Part shown: positions 25,801 to 37,199 of the stretch, piece by piece
Numbering within the stretch: position 1 is the stretch's first letter
Layout of the letters: every line of letters begins with the position of its first letter
DNA from: Erythroxylum novogranatense
Taxonomy: Eukaryota; Streptophyta; Magnoliopsida; Malpighiales; Erythroxylaceae
NCBI GenBank assembly: GCA_029891385.1
Contig: CM057233.1
Location: 10,419,460-10,483,459 of the forward strand
Direction of reading: 5' to 3'
DNA length: 64,000 bases
Translations under genes and position numbers: made by a program
Notes under the pieces: model-generated
Seen by the model: only the letters and a program-made list of their open reading frames with translations
What the model was told of the DNA's origin: nothing
The model's database searches: none

Positions 25801-26677
25801 TATAGTCATAGGTGTCATACCCATAATCATCACGATCACGTTCTCCGAACCTCGAAGGCCTATCAAATTCGTGACTATGAGGATCACCAATAGTTCGATA
25901 CCCATCTCGATCTAGAAATGGATAAACATCATGATCTTGAAAAGCATCGAAATCGTGATAGGAACCAATGTATGGTTTCTCATGTCTCTTAGACTCTCTA
26001 TCAACTGGATATTCTTCCTCATAACTTCTACGTCTTGAATGAGACCAAACGCCGGTAGAAGGATTTGGTGGATAATTTCCCCTCTCAACAATTTCACGGT
26101 GGAAAGCATTTCTTGGGTATGTATTATCCCTAGAGTAACGTTCATCCAAAAACCTCCTATCATCATATGAACCACCATCCCTGACATAATAAAATAAAGT
26201 TGGAGGGAAGAGAAGAAATGATATATGATATCACAGCCTTAGACACTAAACAAAAGAGCACCACATGCAATAGCTATATAGTTTCAAGAACAGATAAAAG
26301 AAAAGGGATGGACGAACATGGAAAGAAGATCTATACTGAATAGTTATACCCATAACTAGCATTTAACATCATGGTAATGGCGTAGTATCAATCAGCACTC
26401 ACCGGTAGTTTGGGTCGTGGATGCTGCCATACCCTTCCAGAGCCTGTGGATTGAAGAGAATAAGCAATGTCAGCAACAAATAGCAATCATGATAGGAGGG
26501 TTAGGCAAATCCATCCCATATCTTCACAACAGCCCCCACAGCTTTCTTTCCTAAAATTTTGTTGAGTAGTATATCATCCCATCATAATGTGATTTTATTT
26601 TAAGGAGGAAACCACAAAATTACGCTGTTATTATCCCATCCTTGCCGGAGACTGTAGCGACCATCACCAGGATCCAT
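16843..26677 (-). CDS. SUA: SUPPRESSOR OF ABI3-5-like / RBM5-family splicing factor
   Basis: This is a nuclear RNA-binding splicing regulator. Arabidopsis SUA controls a cryptic intron of ABI3, and human RBM5/10 are its relatives. The 15 coding exons on the minus strand are 26624-26677, 26403-26443, 25427-26180, 25267-25338, 25083-25175, 24911-24990, 23908-24061, 23198-23285, 23026-23117, 22861-22929, 21561-21740, 20514-20697, 17742-18677, 17315-17505 and 16843-17031. They total 3,177 nt (1,058 aa plus TAG), with GT-AG junctions and matching phases. Domains (approximate residues): Arg/Ser/Asp-rich 33-283, RRM1 285-370, RanBP2 zinc finger 393-425 (CDWMCIICGCVNFARRTSCF), RRM2 447-530, OCRE aromatic repeats about 597-645, G-patch about 979-1024 (NMGWQEGLGLGKDGSG). 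The start (MDPGDGRY) resembles the family's N-terminus. Length is close to Arabidopsis SUA. It looks intact. Confidence 0.96.
18678..20513 (-). other. longest intron of the SUA-like gene, splitting the OCRE region
   Basis: This 1,836-bp intron separates the aromatic repeats ending DGNTG from those starting LYYDGNSG (phase 1). No coding sequence was recognised in it. Other long introns are 20698-21560, 21741-22860, 23286-23907 and 24062-24910. None holds a gene I can support. Confidence 0.85.
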
Positions 26678-27022
26678 TTCTCGCAACCCCCACACCCCTC
26701 CTGCCACGTTTCTGGATGATTCTAATTTTTTTCCTGTAAATATAATCCACAAATACACAATTATCCATCTCATACTGAACCATAAATCCCCACAACTTAA
26801 CCTTCGTCTCCTGTGTCTAACAATTTCGAGTCAAACAAACATTACCGGCAATACCCTAACTTTCACTGTGTCCGTAATACATACACGACAAGGCAAACCG
26901 ACACAGAATTGAGGCCATGGGAAAGGGGAAAAAAAACCTTAAATTTCAAAATCCGACAGGGAGCAGAAGCATTAATGTAAACGATCGGGGGATCCCGTGA
27001 TCATTTCTTTCTCAAAATTAAG

Positions 27023-27054
<32 letters not shown>

Positions 27055-27330
27055 TAGTCGAACTTACAGTACCTTTCTTCCGGAGATACGTACATCTATC
27101 CTTGAATCATGCCTCTATCGTCTAGCCTTGAACACAAACTGGATCTATTAGCTTTCGCTGTCTGCCTTCTCCGCTTTTCCTTGAATTTCTCAATAAAGAT
27201 AATATTAACCAGAAAAAAGAAAGGGCAAATAGAAGAAGAGCTAGAGCGTCTGGTAGAGAAAGATACAGTGATAAGTTCCTAAAGACGGAGGCAGATAAAC
27301 TAGAACGCAGAACTGAAAAACGTGGGAAGT
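26678..27330 (-). promoter_or_regulatory. 5' UTR with an intron, SUA-like gene
   Basis: Upstream of the ATG an acceptor AG at 26735-26734 and a donor GT at 27072-27071 bound a 339-bp leader intron (26734-27072). The first noncoding exon therefore runs from about 27073 to about 27330. The intron holds a (TA)9(CA)7 microsatellite at 27023-27054. Transcription start is inferred from the TATA-like motif, not shown. Confidence 0.65.
27023..27054. repeat. (TA)9(CA)7 compound microsatellite
   Basis: Perfect TA then CA units in the leader intron of the SUA-like gene. On the transcribed strand it reads TG then TA repeats, starting about 18 bases after the donor site. Confidence 0.95.
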
Positions 27331-27354
27331 AGTGCTGAGAGAAATTGGGTTTGC

Positions 27355-27361
27355 TATATAT
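27355..27361 (-). promoter_or_regulatory. candidate TATA box, SUA-like gene
   Basis: The minus strand reads TATATAG. It sits about 30 bases upstream of the start of the sequence taken as the first 5'UTR exon. Position and composition fit a TATA box; there is no other support. Confidence 0.5.
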
Positions 27362-27364
27362 CAT

Positions 27365-29190
27365 TCTTATTTATTAATTTCATGTATTGAAATTATGGTA
27401 AATTGCAGTGATAAATTTTACAAATATTTATAATATTAGTCACATTTACTAAAACTGGTAATAAATAACATCTCCTCGTCATCGACACCTATTTGTATTA
27501 AGTAACAAAATTTAAAAATTTCTAATAATCACAACCTTATCAAAGGTTATTTCCATGATAATAAATAACAAAAATTAAAAATGTAACCAGTTCGGTCGGT
27601 TGAATTTAAAATCTTAAATCTTCTAATATTTTAGCTCGGTTTTTACTTTTGACATAATTTATTTTAATAACTCTTGCTTTTAAAATTAATTGATTTATTA
27701 ATTAATTAGATGTAAATTAAAATAAATTAATAAATTTTATTTAATAATTTATTTTATATTTTGATAGTTATAAAATATTTTAAAATTATATTTTAAAATT
27801 TCATTTTATTTAATCTTTAGTCAATTTTAAGAGAGCTTAATTCTACAGGCATTATTTACAATTTGTTAAAGCATTAATAAATACTCTAACAATTTACAAT
27901 TTGTTATAAATTAAATTTTTATTTAATAATTTTATTTTTTATTTTTGAATTATGTTTTAAATTTTTATTTAATTTAAATTTTAACAAATTTTATAACAGT
28001 TTAATATTAATTAATTAAACTTTTAAATACTCTAATTAACTAGTCGATGTTAGTTAAAGTCTTTTCCTTTTCAAATAATTATATCTCCTCTAGTAGAAAC
28101 CTTCACGGCGGAGCCCAAGCTACCTTTGGAAACCTTTTCCCCAAAAGTGCGATCTTAGGTGATCATTTTCCGATTCTGCTTGATACTCCACCCACAAATA
28201 CAGTTAAAGCTGGTGAGTTCCTTCTTTGATCTAACTCTCAAGTAAATTGAAAATTGTACGAGTTAGAACTCCTGCCCCTTCTATCATGAATGATGCTACA
28301 AATCCAAACCTCTTAAGTAAAGATGTATCACTGTCAACAAGGTGACTAGGCGCCCATAAAAGATAGTGTTTGGAGACACTTCTACTTTCCATAAGCTTAG
28401 ATGTATACAGAGCCTGGAACATGTGTTGGTCAATAAGGATGAGATGCTCATATTTGAAAATCATGCTTCAGATCTGGAAAAGGACACTGCTAGGACGGAG
28501 AATATGCTCATATGAGTGAACTGTCACGAGATGCCTTTGCAAGTATTTGTCCACAAAAAGATTAAGCTATTGAACATGCTGGATAAGCAAGCCAATTTGC
28601 TTAGATGAACCAACAATTATGCTAAAGAAGATAGGATATGTTAGATTTTATGTGTAAGTCTCCTTTGGCAAGGATTTACTTGAGAACATCAAAGTAATGA
28701 AATTAAACAAGGATGTGAAACTGCCTGAATCAATAGATACCACCCAAGGGGGATAAAGCTAAGGTATAGGTCCCAACTAGGAAAAGTTTTTGACATTGAA
28801 CTGTTAGGGATCCAGGGAAGAAGAACATGAGAGGACTTATCAACCAGAGCTGAGTCAGAAACCACTCATATTATAGAATTGTTCCGTTCAGGTTTAATAG
28901 TTATCTAGTGAATGTCTAAGGATTTAAAGAGGCAGTGGTAAATCTGTGTTTGCGTCTGCTTCTGTAACACTGTCTCTGTGGCGTGTGCCTCACTCTCTAC
29001 CTTTGCTGGTTTGCTCGTAGATCTTGGTTCCCAGATGAACTCCGACTATAAACATCATTTGGATGTCCAACCTTTTCTAGGAATGACCCCAAGTTGGGTT
29101 GTAGCTTACTATAGTAGCTGCCATGGCTTTTGTTGTGCAAAAGGGCTGCACTTGCAGATGAAAAGGGAGGGCATGTTTGGAGAAAAATAA
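27365..29190. other. intergenic region, AT-rich, no supported gene
   Basis: 27365-28040 is very AT-rich with no coding signal. At 28101-28200 a short frame (GGAQATFGNLFPKSAIL) looks protein-like but has no recognisable domain, and its frame closes at 28229. 28978-29190 carries another open stretch without family resemblance. They may be remnants of one decayed gene or element. Confidence 0.45.
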
Positions 29191-29853
29191 AACATTAAGG
29201 GGCCGTTTGGTTCTACTTTTATTTTTCTATTGTTGTTTTTTGTTTTTGTTTCCTGTTTTTAGTTTCTGTTTTTTTCTTTAAAAAAAGAAAACTTGTTTGA
29301 TTGAGATTTGTAATATAAAAATTAAAAACAAAAACTTGTTTGGTTGAGATTCCTAATAAAAACTAAAAACAAAATATGTTTGATTTTATTATCATGTTTC
29401 TATTCTTTTGTAATTATATTATTATGTGTAATAATCATAATATAATACATTATATTTTAAAATTAATTAATTATCATTATAACTAAAATTAAATATATGC
29501 AAATCAAATATTATTAAAAATTTCACATTAATTGTATATAATAAAATTACATAAATTAGAAATTATATTAAGTCATTATAATCAATATAATATATCCATC
29601 ATAATTATCAAAAATAAAATATGTCCATCATACTATGATTCTTGAAAATGGTAAATATAATTTAAAATAAACATGAAATAATATATTGTATTCCACACTT
29701 AAAAATATCGATTCTTTACATTAAAAGAGATATTACATTAAGATAATAAAGTCATGTGATAGCACTAAAACTAGGAATACACTTTAAGAATTGCAAGGCA
29801 CATAATTGTATTTAGTATTTCATCTTTGCAAATGTATTTACTATTTCAACTTT

Positions 29854-30049
29854 GCATTTAATGCATGAATACACCTTGCAGAGAGGCATTTAATGCTTTA
29901 ACAGTGCATTGAATATATGGCCATTATTTATTTTAAAGATGAAGCTTTTTAGTGAATGAAAATACACGTTTGATAAAAGGCATTTAATGTTTCAACATAA
30001 ACAGATGCATTGAATGAATGTAAGGCACGTAAATAGATGCATTTAATGC
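29854..30049. repeat. dispersed GCATTTAATGC motif cluster
   Basis: The near-palindrome GCATTTAATGC occurs exactly at 29854, 29886 and 30039. Variants lie at 29906 (GCATTGAAT), 29980 (GCATTTAATGT) and 30007 (GCATTGAAT). Spacing is irregular, 20-75 bases. Confidence 0.8.
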
Positions 30050-30166
30050 ATAAAAGACAACATATAAGGCTTATTAGTTCACGGTTTCTATCTATCTGAG
30101 TTTTCTCGCTTTTTCTTTCTCTGCTTCTTTCAATATATTTCGATACCTTGGTATCAACCTCCATAG

Positions 30167-30442
30167 ATGAGTGCTGAGAGAACTGATCATCACCTTCTGC
30201 GAAAAGTGTATGAAAACATAGAACTTGTACAGATAGGTGCTGAGAGAATCAAGAATGTGTTGTTCCTGATGAGTAACACAGGTGGTGGTCATCGTGCCTC
30301 TGCTGAAGCCATTTGCAACACTTTCAAGCTCGAGTTTGGTGATGAGTATGGGGTGATTGTGAAGAATGTTTGGAAAGAGTACATAGACTGGCGTTTGAAT
30401 GACCTGGAAATATATACAATAACAAGAGCTATGAAAACATAA
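30167..30442 (+). pseudogene. captured fragment of a type-B MGDG synthase gene
   Basis: MGDG synthase makes the plastid galactolipid MGDG from UDP-galactose and diacylglycerol. The ATG at 30167 opens a 91-codon frame. Its residues 15 to about 80 follow the family's N-terminal glycosyltransferase block: a leader ending GAERIKNVLFLM, then SNTGGGHRASAEAI, EFGDEYGVIVKNVWKEY and WRLNDLE. The wording is closer to Arabidopsis MGD2/MGD3 (type B) than to MGD1. Similarity stops after NDLE, and the frame ends with unrelated residues at 30440-30442. A full synthase has over 450 residues, so this piece lacks the UDP-sugar-binding half. It lies inside the TIR element, after pyrimidine-rich leader-like sequence and an AG just before the ATG. 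Confidence 0.85.
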
Positions 30443-30726
30443 ATAAACATAAACCTGTATGAAGATGAGGGACAGAGAGAACGAAGATGCGGCACAGAGA
30501 GGATGAAGATGCAGCGCAGAAAGAAAGAGAAAGCGTGGTATTTTTTGTTGTGAAAAATCACGGAAACGTGATTTTTTCGTTTTCGTAAAAGAGTTGCAGT
30601 TTTTTTATTTTTAAAAATAGCGTAATAAAACAATATCAATCAAACGTGATTTATGCCGAAATTTTAATTTTCAAACAAACCGCAACAAGAAACGAGAAAA
30701 AAAAAACGAAAACAAACAGGGCCTAA

Positions 30727-31615
30727 AGTTAATTGTTTTGTGACATGGGAATGGAATAGATGGATCAGGGTTGAACACTTGAACTAAAGCTAAATGGAAT
30801 TGTTCTAAGTATTAATTAAAAACATGTGCTGATTAGCTTAATAAAAAATAATTAATAAAGACAATATTTAAATATAATTTATTAATTTTAAAATTTTAAT
30901 TATTAAATTAAAATTTTAAAAATTATGCAATAAATAGTGTTTTGAAAATAAATATTTTTAAATTTAACATCTCTTTTATTATTAATAGAACGATATTTAG
31001 ATTCACATAAAAATAATAGTTACATTTTATTACAAAGAGTACTTAAAATATGTTAAAATGAAAATTAAGAGGCCTTAATTTTATTTGTTTTTAAATTTTA
31101 ATATAAATATAACTATATTTTATTATTGATAATAATTAAATATTAAGATAAAATATATTTATTATTGATAATAAAATATTAAGATAGAAACTATATTCTA
31201 TTATTGACAATAATTATTCTTTCTATTTGATTTTGATTAATTAGTATTTATTATATAATAAAATTATAACTTTTAAGTATTTTGTGTTATCCTTAATTTC
31301 ATATTTGTATGATAATTAAATGATCTTTTCATATTAAATGTAGTTATTGTTTATTTATAAAATATGTGAAAAGTAATATTAATATAAGTAAATAGATTGT
31401 TATTATTTAGAATTTCCATTATCATCATTTTTAGACAAATTTGATATAAAATTATAAATTATATAGTACAATATATTGAGGTACTATTTTGTATTTTTTA
31501 AAATAGGATTATTTATAATTTTAAAAATTATTTGAAAGCGGTACCTAATATTGACCAATATGTGCAATACCATACAAAACCAAATTCGATACTAGTTCTA
31601 ATATAGTATTCATAG
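30727..31615. other. very AT-rich intergenic DNA
   Basis: Mostly A/T with poly-T and ATT-like runs. No coding frame, RNA gene or element boundary was recognised. Confidence 0.6.
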
Positions 31616-31619
31616 CATT

Positions 31620-32215
31620 GATGACAAGATTGAGGGGCATTAAAGAGGAACTCAAAATCCTTAACAAGAGTATTAATAGCAACATTGAGATACCTAAGAA
31701 TAAAGCTCCCAAAGCTTTAATAGGCCTATGAATTACTAAATTTGGATCTAACTTATGACAACCTTAAGTAGACTAAAAGACAAGTTTATCTAGATATATG
31801 GAAACACTAGAGATTCATCACTCCTTAATTACATAGGAAACTAGGATCAATTAGATCAGAGAAAGGGATAAAAACACAAAGTTCTTCCATATGTGTACTT
31901 GTTGGAAGAAACTACAATTATATAGTGACATTGCAATTCCCAAACAACTCTATATTAGCTGAACCAAAAGATCCTAAGATCATGGTATTGAACTACTTTA
32001 AAGTATTACTAAGAATTAAGGATGCAATTTCCTTTAGTTATTAAGATACTATAAAATATATCTTACTAAGCCTCAACTTTAAGACAACATATTCTTTAAT
32101 CAGAACATTCTCCAATTTAGGTATAAAAGATGTTTTTTTTTAAGTTTTGGACTTGACAAGGCTCTAAGACTGGATGGGTTCAATACTTTCTTCTTTTGGA
32201 AAATATAACCACCCA
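31620..32215 (+). mobile_element. L1-type LINE ORF2 fragment, decayed
   Basis: Broken plus-strand frames carry two landmarks of plant L1 ORF2. IRERDKNTKFFHMCT near 31850-31895 corresponds to the family's EGDxNTKFFH block. ALRLDGFNTFFFWK near 32160-32200 corresponds to the GPDGF reverse-transcriptase motif. Their order and roughly 300-base spacing fit ORF2. Stops and frameshifts occur throughout, and no poly(A) tail or target duplication was found. Confidence 0.7.
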
Positions 32216-33379
32216 CAGATACTTCCATAATCAACACTATACATTTTTTTTAACAAAAGGTCCAATTTTCTCCCTAAAATTTGGCAAGAAGATTAAGATG
32301 GCTTTTACTGTTATTTTTGATACCAGTTTACCCCATAATATTCTCAAAATAGAGTAATTTGCCCTAAAAATGCTCACTCCATCACCCCTACATCAAATAA
32401 ATGTTATGTCCATGTTAAACTAGGCCAGCTAGGTATGCTAGATAAGGTTAGCCACCAACATGGTAGTTGATATGTAATTAAATATTAATTTTGTATTTTT
32501 TAAATTAATTAATTAATTTTTAATTGCTTTCAAAAATTAAAACCCAAAACCTAATTTCCCTCGAAACAGAACCACGATTACATTTGTCCTTAATTTTCTT
32601 CTGTTTTTCCTATTTCGTATCAAATCATTATTACCCAAACACGAAAGATGATTTTTTTTGTTTCTTATATCATCTTTGATTCTTCTTCAACTAATGGCGT
32701 TTGTTCTTCTTGATTCTTCTTCCTCCAATGGTGGCTTGTTCACGGTAATCCCATATATCCTTCAATTTTGCAATGGATAATTTTTCTTATCCAAGAATTA
32801 AGCATTGGTGGATGCCTCTAGTATTTGTGTTAACTTCAGCAGTCTATAAAATTTCACCTTTTTCAAAAAATAACTTCAGTTATACCACCTTCATCTACAT
32901 TTTAAATTCTTGTATGGCATGGAGAACATGGTTGAATGAGGAAAGTGTTAGCATTAAGAAGAATTTGGAGGGTAATGAGGTTACAATATATGCATACATT
33001 TGTTGGTAACTTTATAAAAGTGATGAAGAAAGGAAAAGAACAATTTAACATCCTAGAATTAGATTAAATGTTTCAGCGACCAATTGAATACTATTAAGGT
33101 GAATACTATTATATTTCCTTGTTTGTTTTCTTCTAAATAAAGAAAACAACTTCCTAATTTTTCTCCTTTATAATTTTTGAACAATAATTAACAATTTCGT
33201 TGATAAAAATAAGTGTGAATCCCATATTGAATATTGTTGTTATTTGTTGAATGTATGTGTTTCCATTGTGATTTGCATTTCCATTATGAATGGGATACTT
33301 ATTTGTTGGTGATTGATGGCTATTTCCATATTGTTAATTAATGGTCATATTTCTTGTTATTGTTGGGTTATGTTGTGGC
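32216..33379. other. unassigned AT-rich stretch
   Basis: A 78-codon frame at 32773-33009 has no recognisable domain. Nothing else could be supported. Part of it may be an intron or leader of the decayed GRF-type gene that follows. Confidence 0.4.
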
Positions 33380-34059
33380 ATATAGTAGAAAAGTGGAGAA
33401 GTATGGATTAGATACATCGTTTTCTAGGTCTTCAACTAACAATAGTTCTAAAACCAACACTCGACACTTGTTTAAGTACTTTATAGAGTGAAAAAAAAAT
33501 CTTGGTCATAGGTTTTGTGGGTGCCCAAAATATCTGGTTAGTAAAAATAGTTTATTATGATGTTCAAAATGGAAAAAAAAATAGAGTAAATGTTTTAATG
33601 AATATTTGTTTTGGTGATGCTTACAAGGTTAGGGGTTGTAATTTCTCTCACTGGATGACGATGATAATGCTAAGTTAAAGCTTTAATTAGCATTAAATTA
33701 CAAAGGGATAATTGAAGATGAGGTTTATGAGGGAGTTGTCAAAGGGCCAAATAAGGAGCAACAAAATGAATAAATTGAGTTAGATGAAAAATATAAAGCA
33801 AATGGGGTATGAATTGAAGCTTGCTATGAATGATATCAAGGAGTTAAAGAAGATATTCGTGACATATATTATGGTTATTTCCATGTCAATATATATTGTT
33901 GTTATATGTTTCTCACTATTAAAATCATGGGCTAATGTGATATGCTTTATAAGAATTTGTATATTAAGATTGTTGTATATGAATGAAGATAATGTGAGAA
34001 GTACTTGTATTGTACATGAACTTTATTTAATATATTTTAGTTACTACATTCTTATGTAA
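33380..34059 (+). pseudogene. GRF-type zinc-finger protein, decayed
   Basis: Two pieces of a GRF zinc finger are visible: NLGHRFCGCPKY near 33500-33535 (the family's NPGRRFYGCP) and RGCNFSHW near 33633-33656 (the family's CxFFxW), followed by an Asp-rich run in a shifted frame. A 91-codon ATG frame from 33784 then gives a coiled-coil-like stretch and a hydrophobic segment (VISMSIYIVVICFSLL). This is the usual layout of short plant GRF proteins with a C-terminal membrane anchor. A stop before the finger and a frameshift after it suggest a pseudogene; unrecognised introns are possible. Function is unknown. Confidence 0.5.
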
Positions 34060-35720
34060 GTACATATATAGTTACATTCAAATTGAAGTTTAACTTGTGA
34101 CAATATGTTTAAAAAGTCAATCACAAAAGATATTATACAAAGTTCCATTTGACAAACATATGAAAAATATGAGAATTATAAAGTTAGAAAGATGAGACAT
34201 ATAATATCGTCATTAACTTTGATATTCATATAATTTAAGCCATTAAAAGAACAAGATTCATTTAATCAAAGTAATTATGCAAAAGGAAGTAATGTATACC
34301 ATTTTGAGCTATGCATATAATGGTTATCAAGTTGTATCATTTTACTACAATGTTTCAATTTTAAATCATAATGGATGTAACTAGAACATTACTAAGATAC
34401 TTCAAATGAATCTAACTATAATGTATATAAAATAAACAAAATATACAAAATAGATCCAATTAAGTATTGGATATTGGATCCAACCAGAATTCTCTACAAA
34501 CTAACTAATATACAACTAATTGTCATTTATACTTTGTCGACTTCCAATTTGAATGTTAGAAGCTTGTTGGTTTGAATTTGTAATAGCTCTTCGTTTGGAA
34601 GCTCTCTCTTGCAATTGTCATCATATGATACTTGGGCCTCCCTTCCACCTCAACCATTTTGGTTATAATGATAATTGAAAAGTGTTTAGATCAACTGATC
34701 CAAATGTTATCTTTCTATTTAATGGTGACGTAGTTTCTATTATAAAAAAGGTCAAAACAATGAATTATTCATGTAACCAATACATAGAAGAAGAATAACC
34801 TACATGAATAACAATGCATGGTAATTGACAATTGTGTTAAACTAACCTCAACTTCACTAACTTCAAAAGGTTATCTGCTGGAAATTAAGAATGTGGTTAA
34901 GACATATTATTATTATTGTTGGATCTTTATTAAACACAAGCCCATACTTAATCAGCATCATAATTAACTAACTAACCTAATTTGACATAAAAACATTGCA
35001 ATTAAAATATGAAAATAGCATAATCACAACGTTTCGTAATTAGAGTTAAATATAAACCCAATTTATATGCGTTGACTCAAATCATATGATAAAAAACAAT
35101 TAGATGAAGATTAAATCTAATCTTAGACAATAATTAAGCCTAAAATAACACATATTATCCATAACTCCCAAACTAAAGAACTTGGCATTTTTTCTTTGAA
35201 AAAACTATGAATGCTCATAAAACATCCAATAAAGCATAAGCAAGTTAAAGAGATATGAAAACTTACTTGGATGTTAATAAAACAGATGAAAAATGCGAAA
35301 AAAATGGATTAGGTATGTTGAGGAGAGTTATCAACGTAAAGAGGGAAAGAAGAGAATGAGAAATTTAAAAAAAATTAACACATGTTAGGATGTATCACGC
35401 AAGTGCACGGTTGTGCATTAGACCATGCACTGCTCATAATACCTTGAATAGTGAATGTGCATGTTCAAATGCACGATCATGCATCTAAACATGCAGAATA
35501 TTTTTAATGTGTTATGTGAATTGTTCAACTTCAAATTATAATCTGTAACATAACAATCCTTACACTTTATCATTAAACACATAACAAGCTACCATTAAGT
35601 CCAAATTATGCGCAAATTCTCCTAGATGCTTAACTTGTATCAAAAACACTTAAAAACAAAATTAGAAACCTAATTTAAAATAGAAGCTAAAACAAAATAA
35701 ACTCAAAATCGTGAGTTGCC
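34060..35720. other. unassigned stretch
   Basis: AT-rich with no recognisable gene. 35390-35510 holds several GTGCA/TGCAC-rich motifs like those seen in LTR B (about 13415-13570). The end may already belong to the Athila-type element. Confidence 0.4.
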
Positions 35721-35874
35721 TCTTACTTCGTTTACCATCGCTAGCTTGATGTACCTTTTTTGTTCACAGTGGTTCAAATGAATCATGTGATTGCAGCCTA
35801 ACTATATGTTTCATAATCTATAAGTAAACTACCTGTCTATGCTTTCTACCACCTTTCTTCCTTAGTTTATTCTT

Positions 35875-36312
35875 TTAAATTTGTGACTTCTCAAGTGGAT
35901 CCTTGCAAGTGGAGTCCTGTACAACTTCTTCACAAATTTCCTTTATCTTGATTACACCCACCAATTCAAAGGGATTTTTCTTTCCATCGAATACTTTAAA
36001 TGAAATCCTCTCGTCCCCTACTCTCAAAGTTAACTTGCCTTCGTCAACATCTATAAGAGATTTGGCGGTAACTAAAAATGATTGTCTAAATACAATAAGT
36101 ATTTCTATATCTTCTTCTATGTCCAAGATGGTGAAATCAGTCAAAAAGATGAATTTAACAACTTTAACTGACATATCCTTAATTATGCCCCTAGGATGGC
36201 CGAGTGATCTATCATCCATTTGCACACACATCCTGGTTGGTGTTAATTCACCTAATTTCATCTTTTTTAATAAAGTGTAAGGCATCATATTTATGTCAGC
36301 TCCTAAGTTCAC
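35875..36312 (-). pseudogene. aspartic protease domain, Athila-type element
   Basis: A 145-codon open frame begins MNLGADINMMPYTLL. This corresponds to the family's DLGASxNLMP active-site block, the catalytic Asp apparently lying just before it or replaced. Characteristic blocks follow: LGELTPTRM, DDRSLGHPRGIIKD, FTILDIEEDIEI, SLIDVDEGKLTLRV. It should process the Gag-Pol polyprotein. It is only a part of pol; the frame is open but isolated, and upstream gag is full of stops. Confidence 0.82.
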
Positions 36313-37199
36313 AAATCCTTATCCACTTTGACACTGCCGATAGTACAAGGGATATAAAAATTCCCTGGGTCAACTGTTTCTATGGTAGTGTTGCTACTTC
36401 ATTGGAGCTCTCCTTACTTGACTCTTCATCCTCCAACTTCTTTGGTTCCTCTTTCTTTGATGATATCTCTTCCAATAATTGCATGTTCTTTGATCTATGC
36501 GGAAGGAGTTTATCATAAGGAAACTCTTCTTTAAGTTTCTTGAACAAGCTAATGACATAATCTAACTCTTCTTCATTTTTTTTTCTTAGTTTGCAAGGGT
36601 TCGGAATAGAAGGTTAAGATTACTTGACTTCCTTTAAAATAGTTTCACTAACTGTTTCAGAGTGACCCTCAGTAGTCACTTCTTCATCTTCTTCCTTACA
36701 AGCTTCTTTGCACTAGATCGGGTGATTGCCATTATCCTTTCTTTTGGACTTGTTTCAGTTGTGTTTAACAAACTCCCTTTAGGTCTCTCCACCACTACTT
36801 TGGCCAATTAGTCAAATTTTATCTCCAAGTTTCGGATGGATGAGTATGTTTATTGATGTTTTGCCTTTGAATCCTAAATAAAATCCAATATTAGCTTATC
36901 CATCCCCGGCTTCATTGGACGTGATGTTTGTGCCTAAAATATCAGTGGGGGGTTGTTTCATTATTGACCTTGGTTACCCAATGAGAAGTTAGGGTGGTTC
37001 CTCCATCCAAGGTTGTATATGTTACTGTACATATTATTTTAGGGTCCAAAAACATTCCTCAGATAGTATACATGTTTGGGCTAATCTGATTGACAATCAT
37101 ATCCTGGGTGATCTAACCCACACGACTCATACTTTATCACTCTTCCCTGTGGAGCCGAAGTAATGTTGTCTATCTTCTTGCTTAGGGCCTCCACTTTAC

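Larger units (their letters stand above)
29199..30723. mobile_element. TIR DNA element with captured gene fragment (PIF/Harbinger-like?)
   Basis: The left end is GGGGCCGTTTGGTT and the right end, reverse-complemented, is GGCCCTGTTTGTTT. These are imperfect inverted termini, flanked on both sides by TAA (29196-29198 and 30724-30726). A three-base TAA duplication with a GGGCC.GTTTG terminus fits PIF/Harbinger. A hAT or Mutator-type assignment cannot be excluded because the termini are degenerate. The interior is not transposase. It holds T-rich subterminal DNA, an array of GCATTTAATGC motifs and a piece of an MGDG synthase gene, so this is a non-autonomous, gene-capturing element. Confidence 0.65.

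Noticed and set aside
25564..25915. Two plus-strand ORFs of 109-110 codons opposite the RS-rich exon of the SUA-like gene
   Set aside because: They are the antisense shadow of the Arg/Ser/Asp-rich coding repeats (RSHSRSHSRS and DRD/RDR runs). There is no domain, promoter or splice support.
28047..28229. Protein-like 60-codon frame (GGAQATFGNLFP...)
   Set aside because: Composition looks coding, but no family could be named and no neighbouring exon was found. Not strong enough for a gene call.
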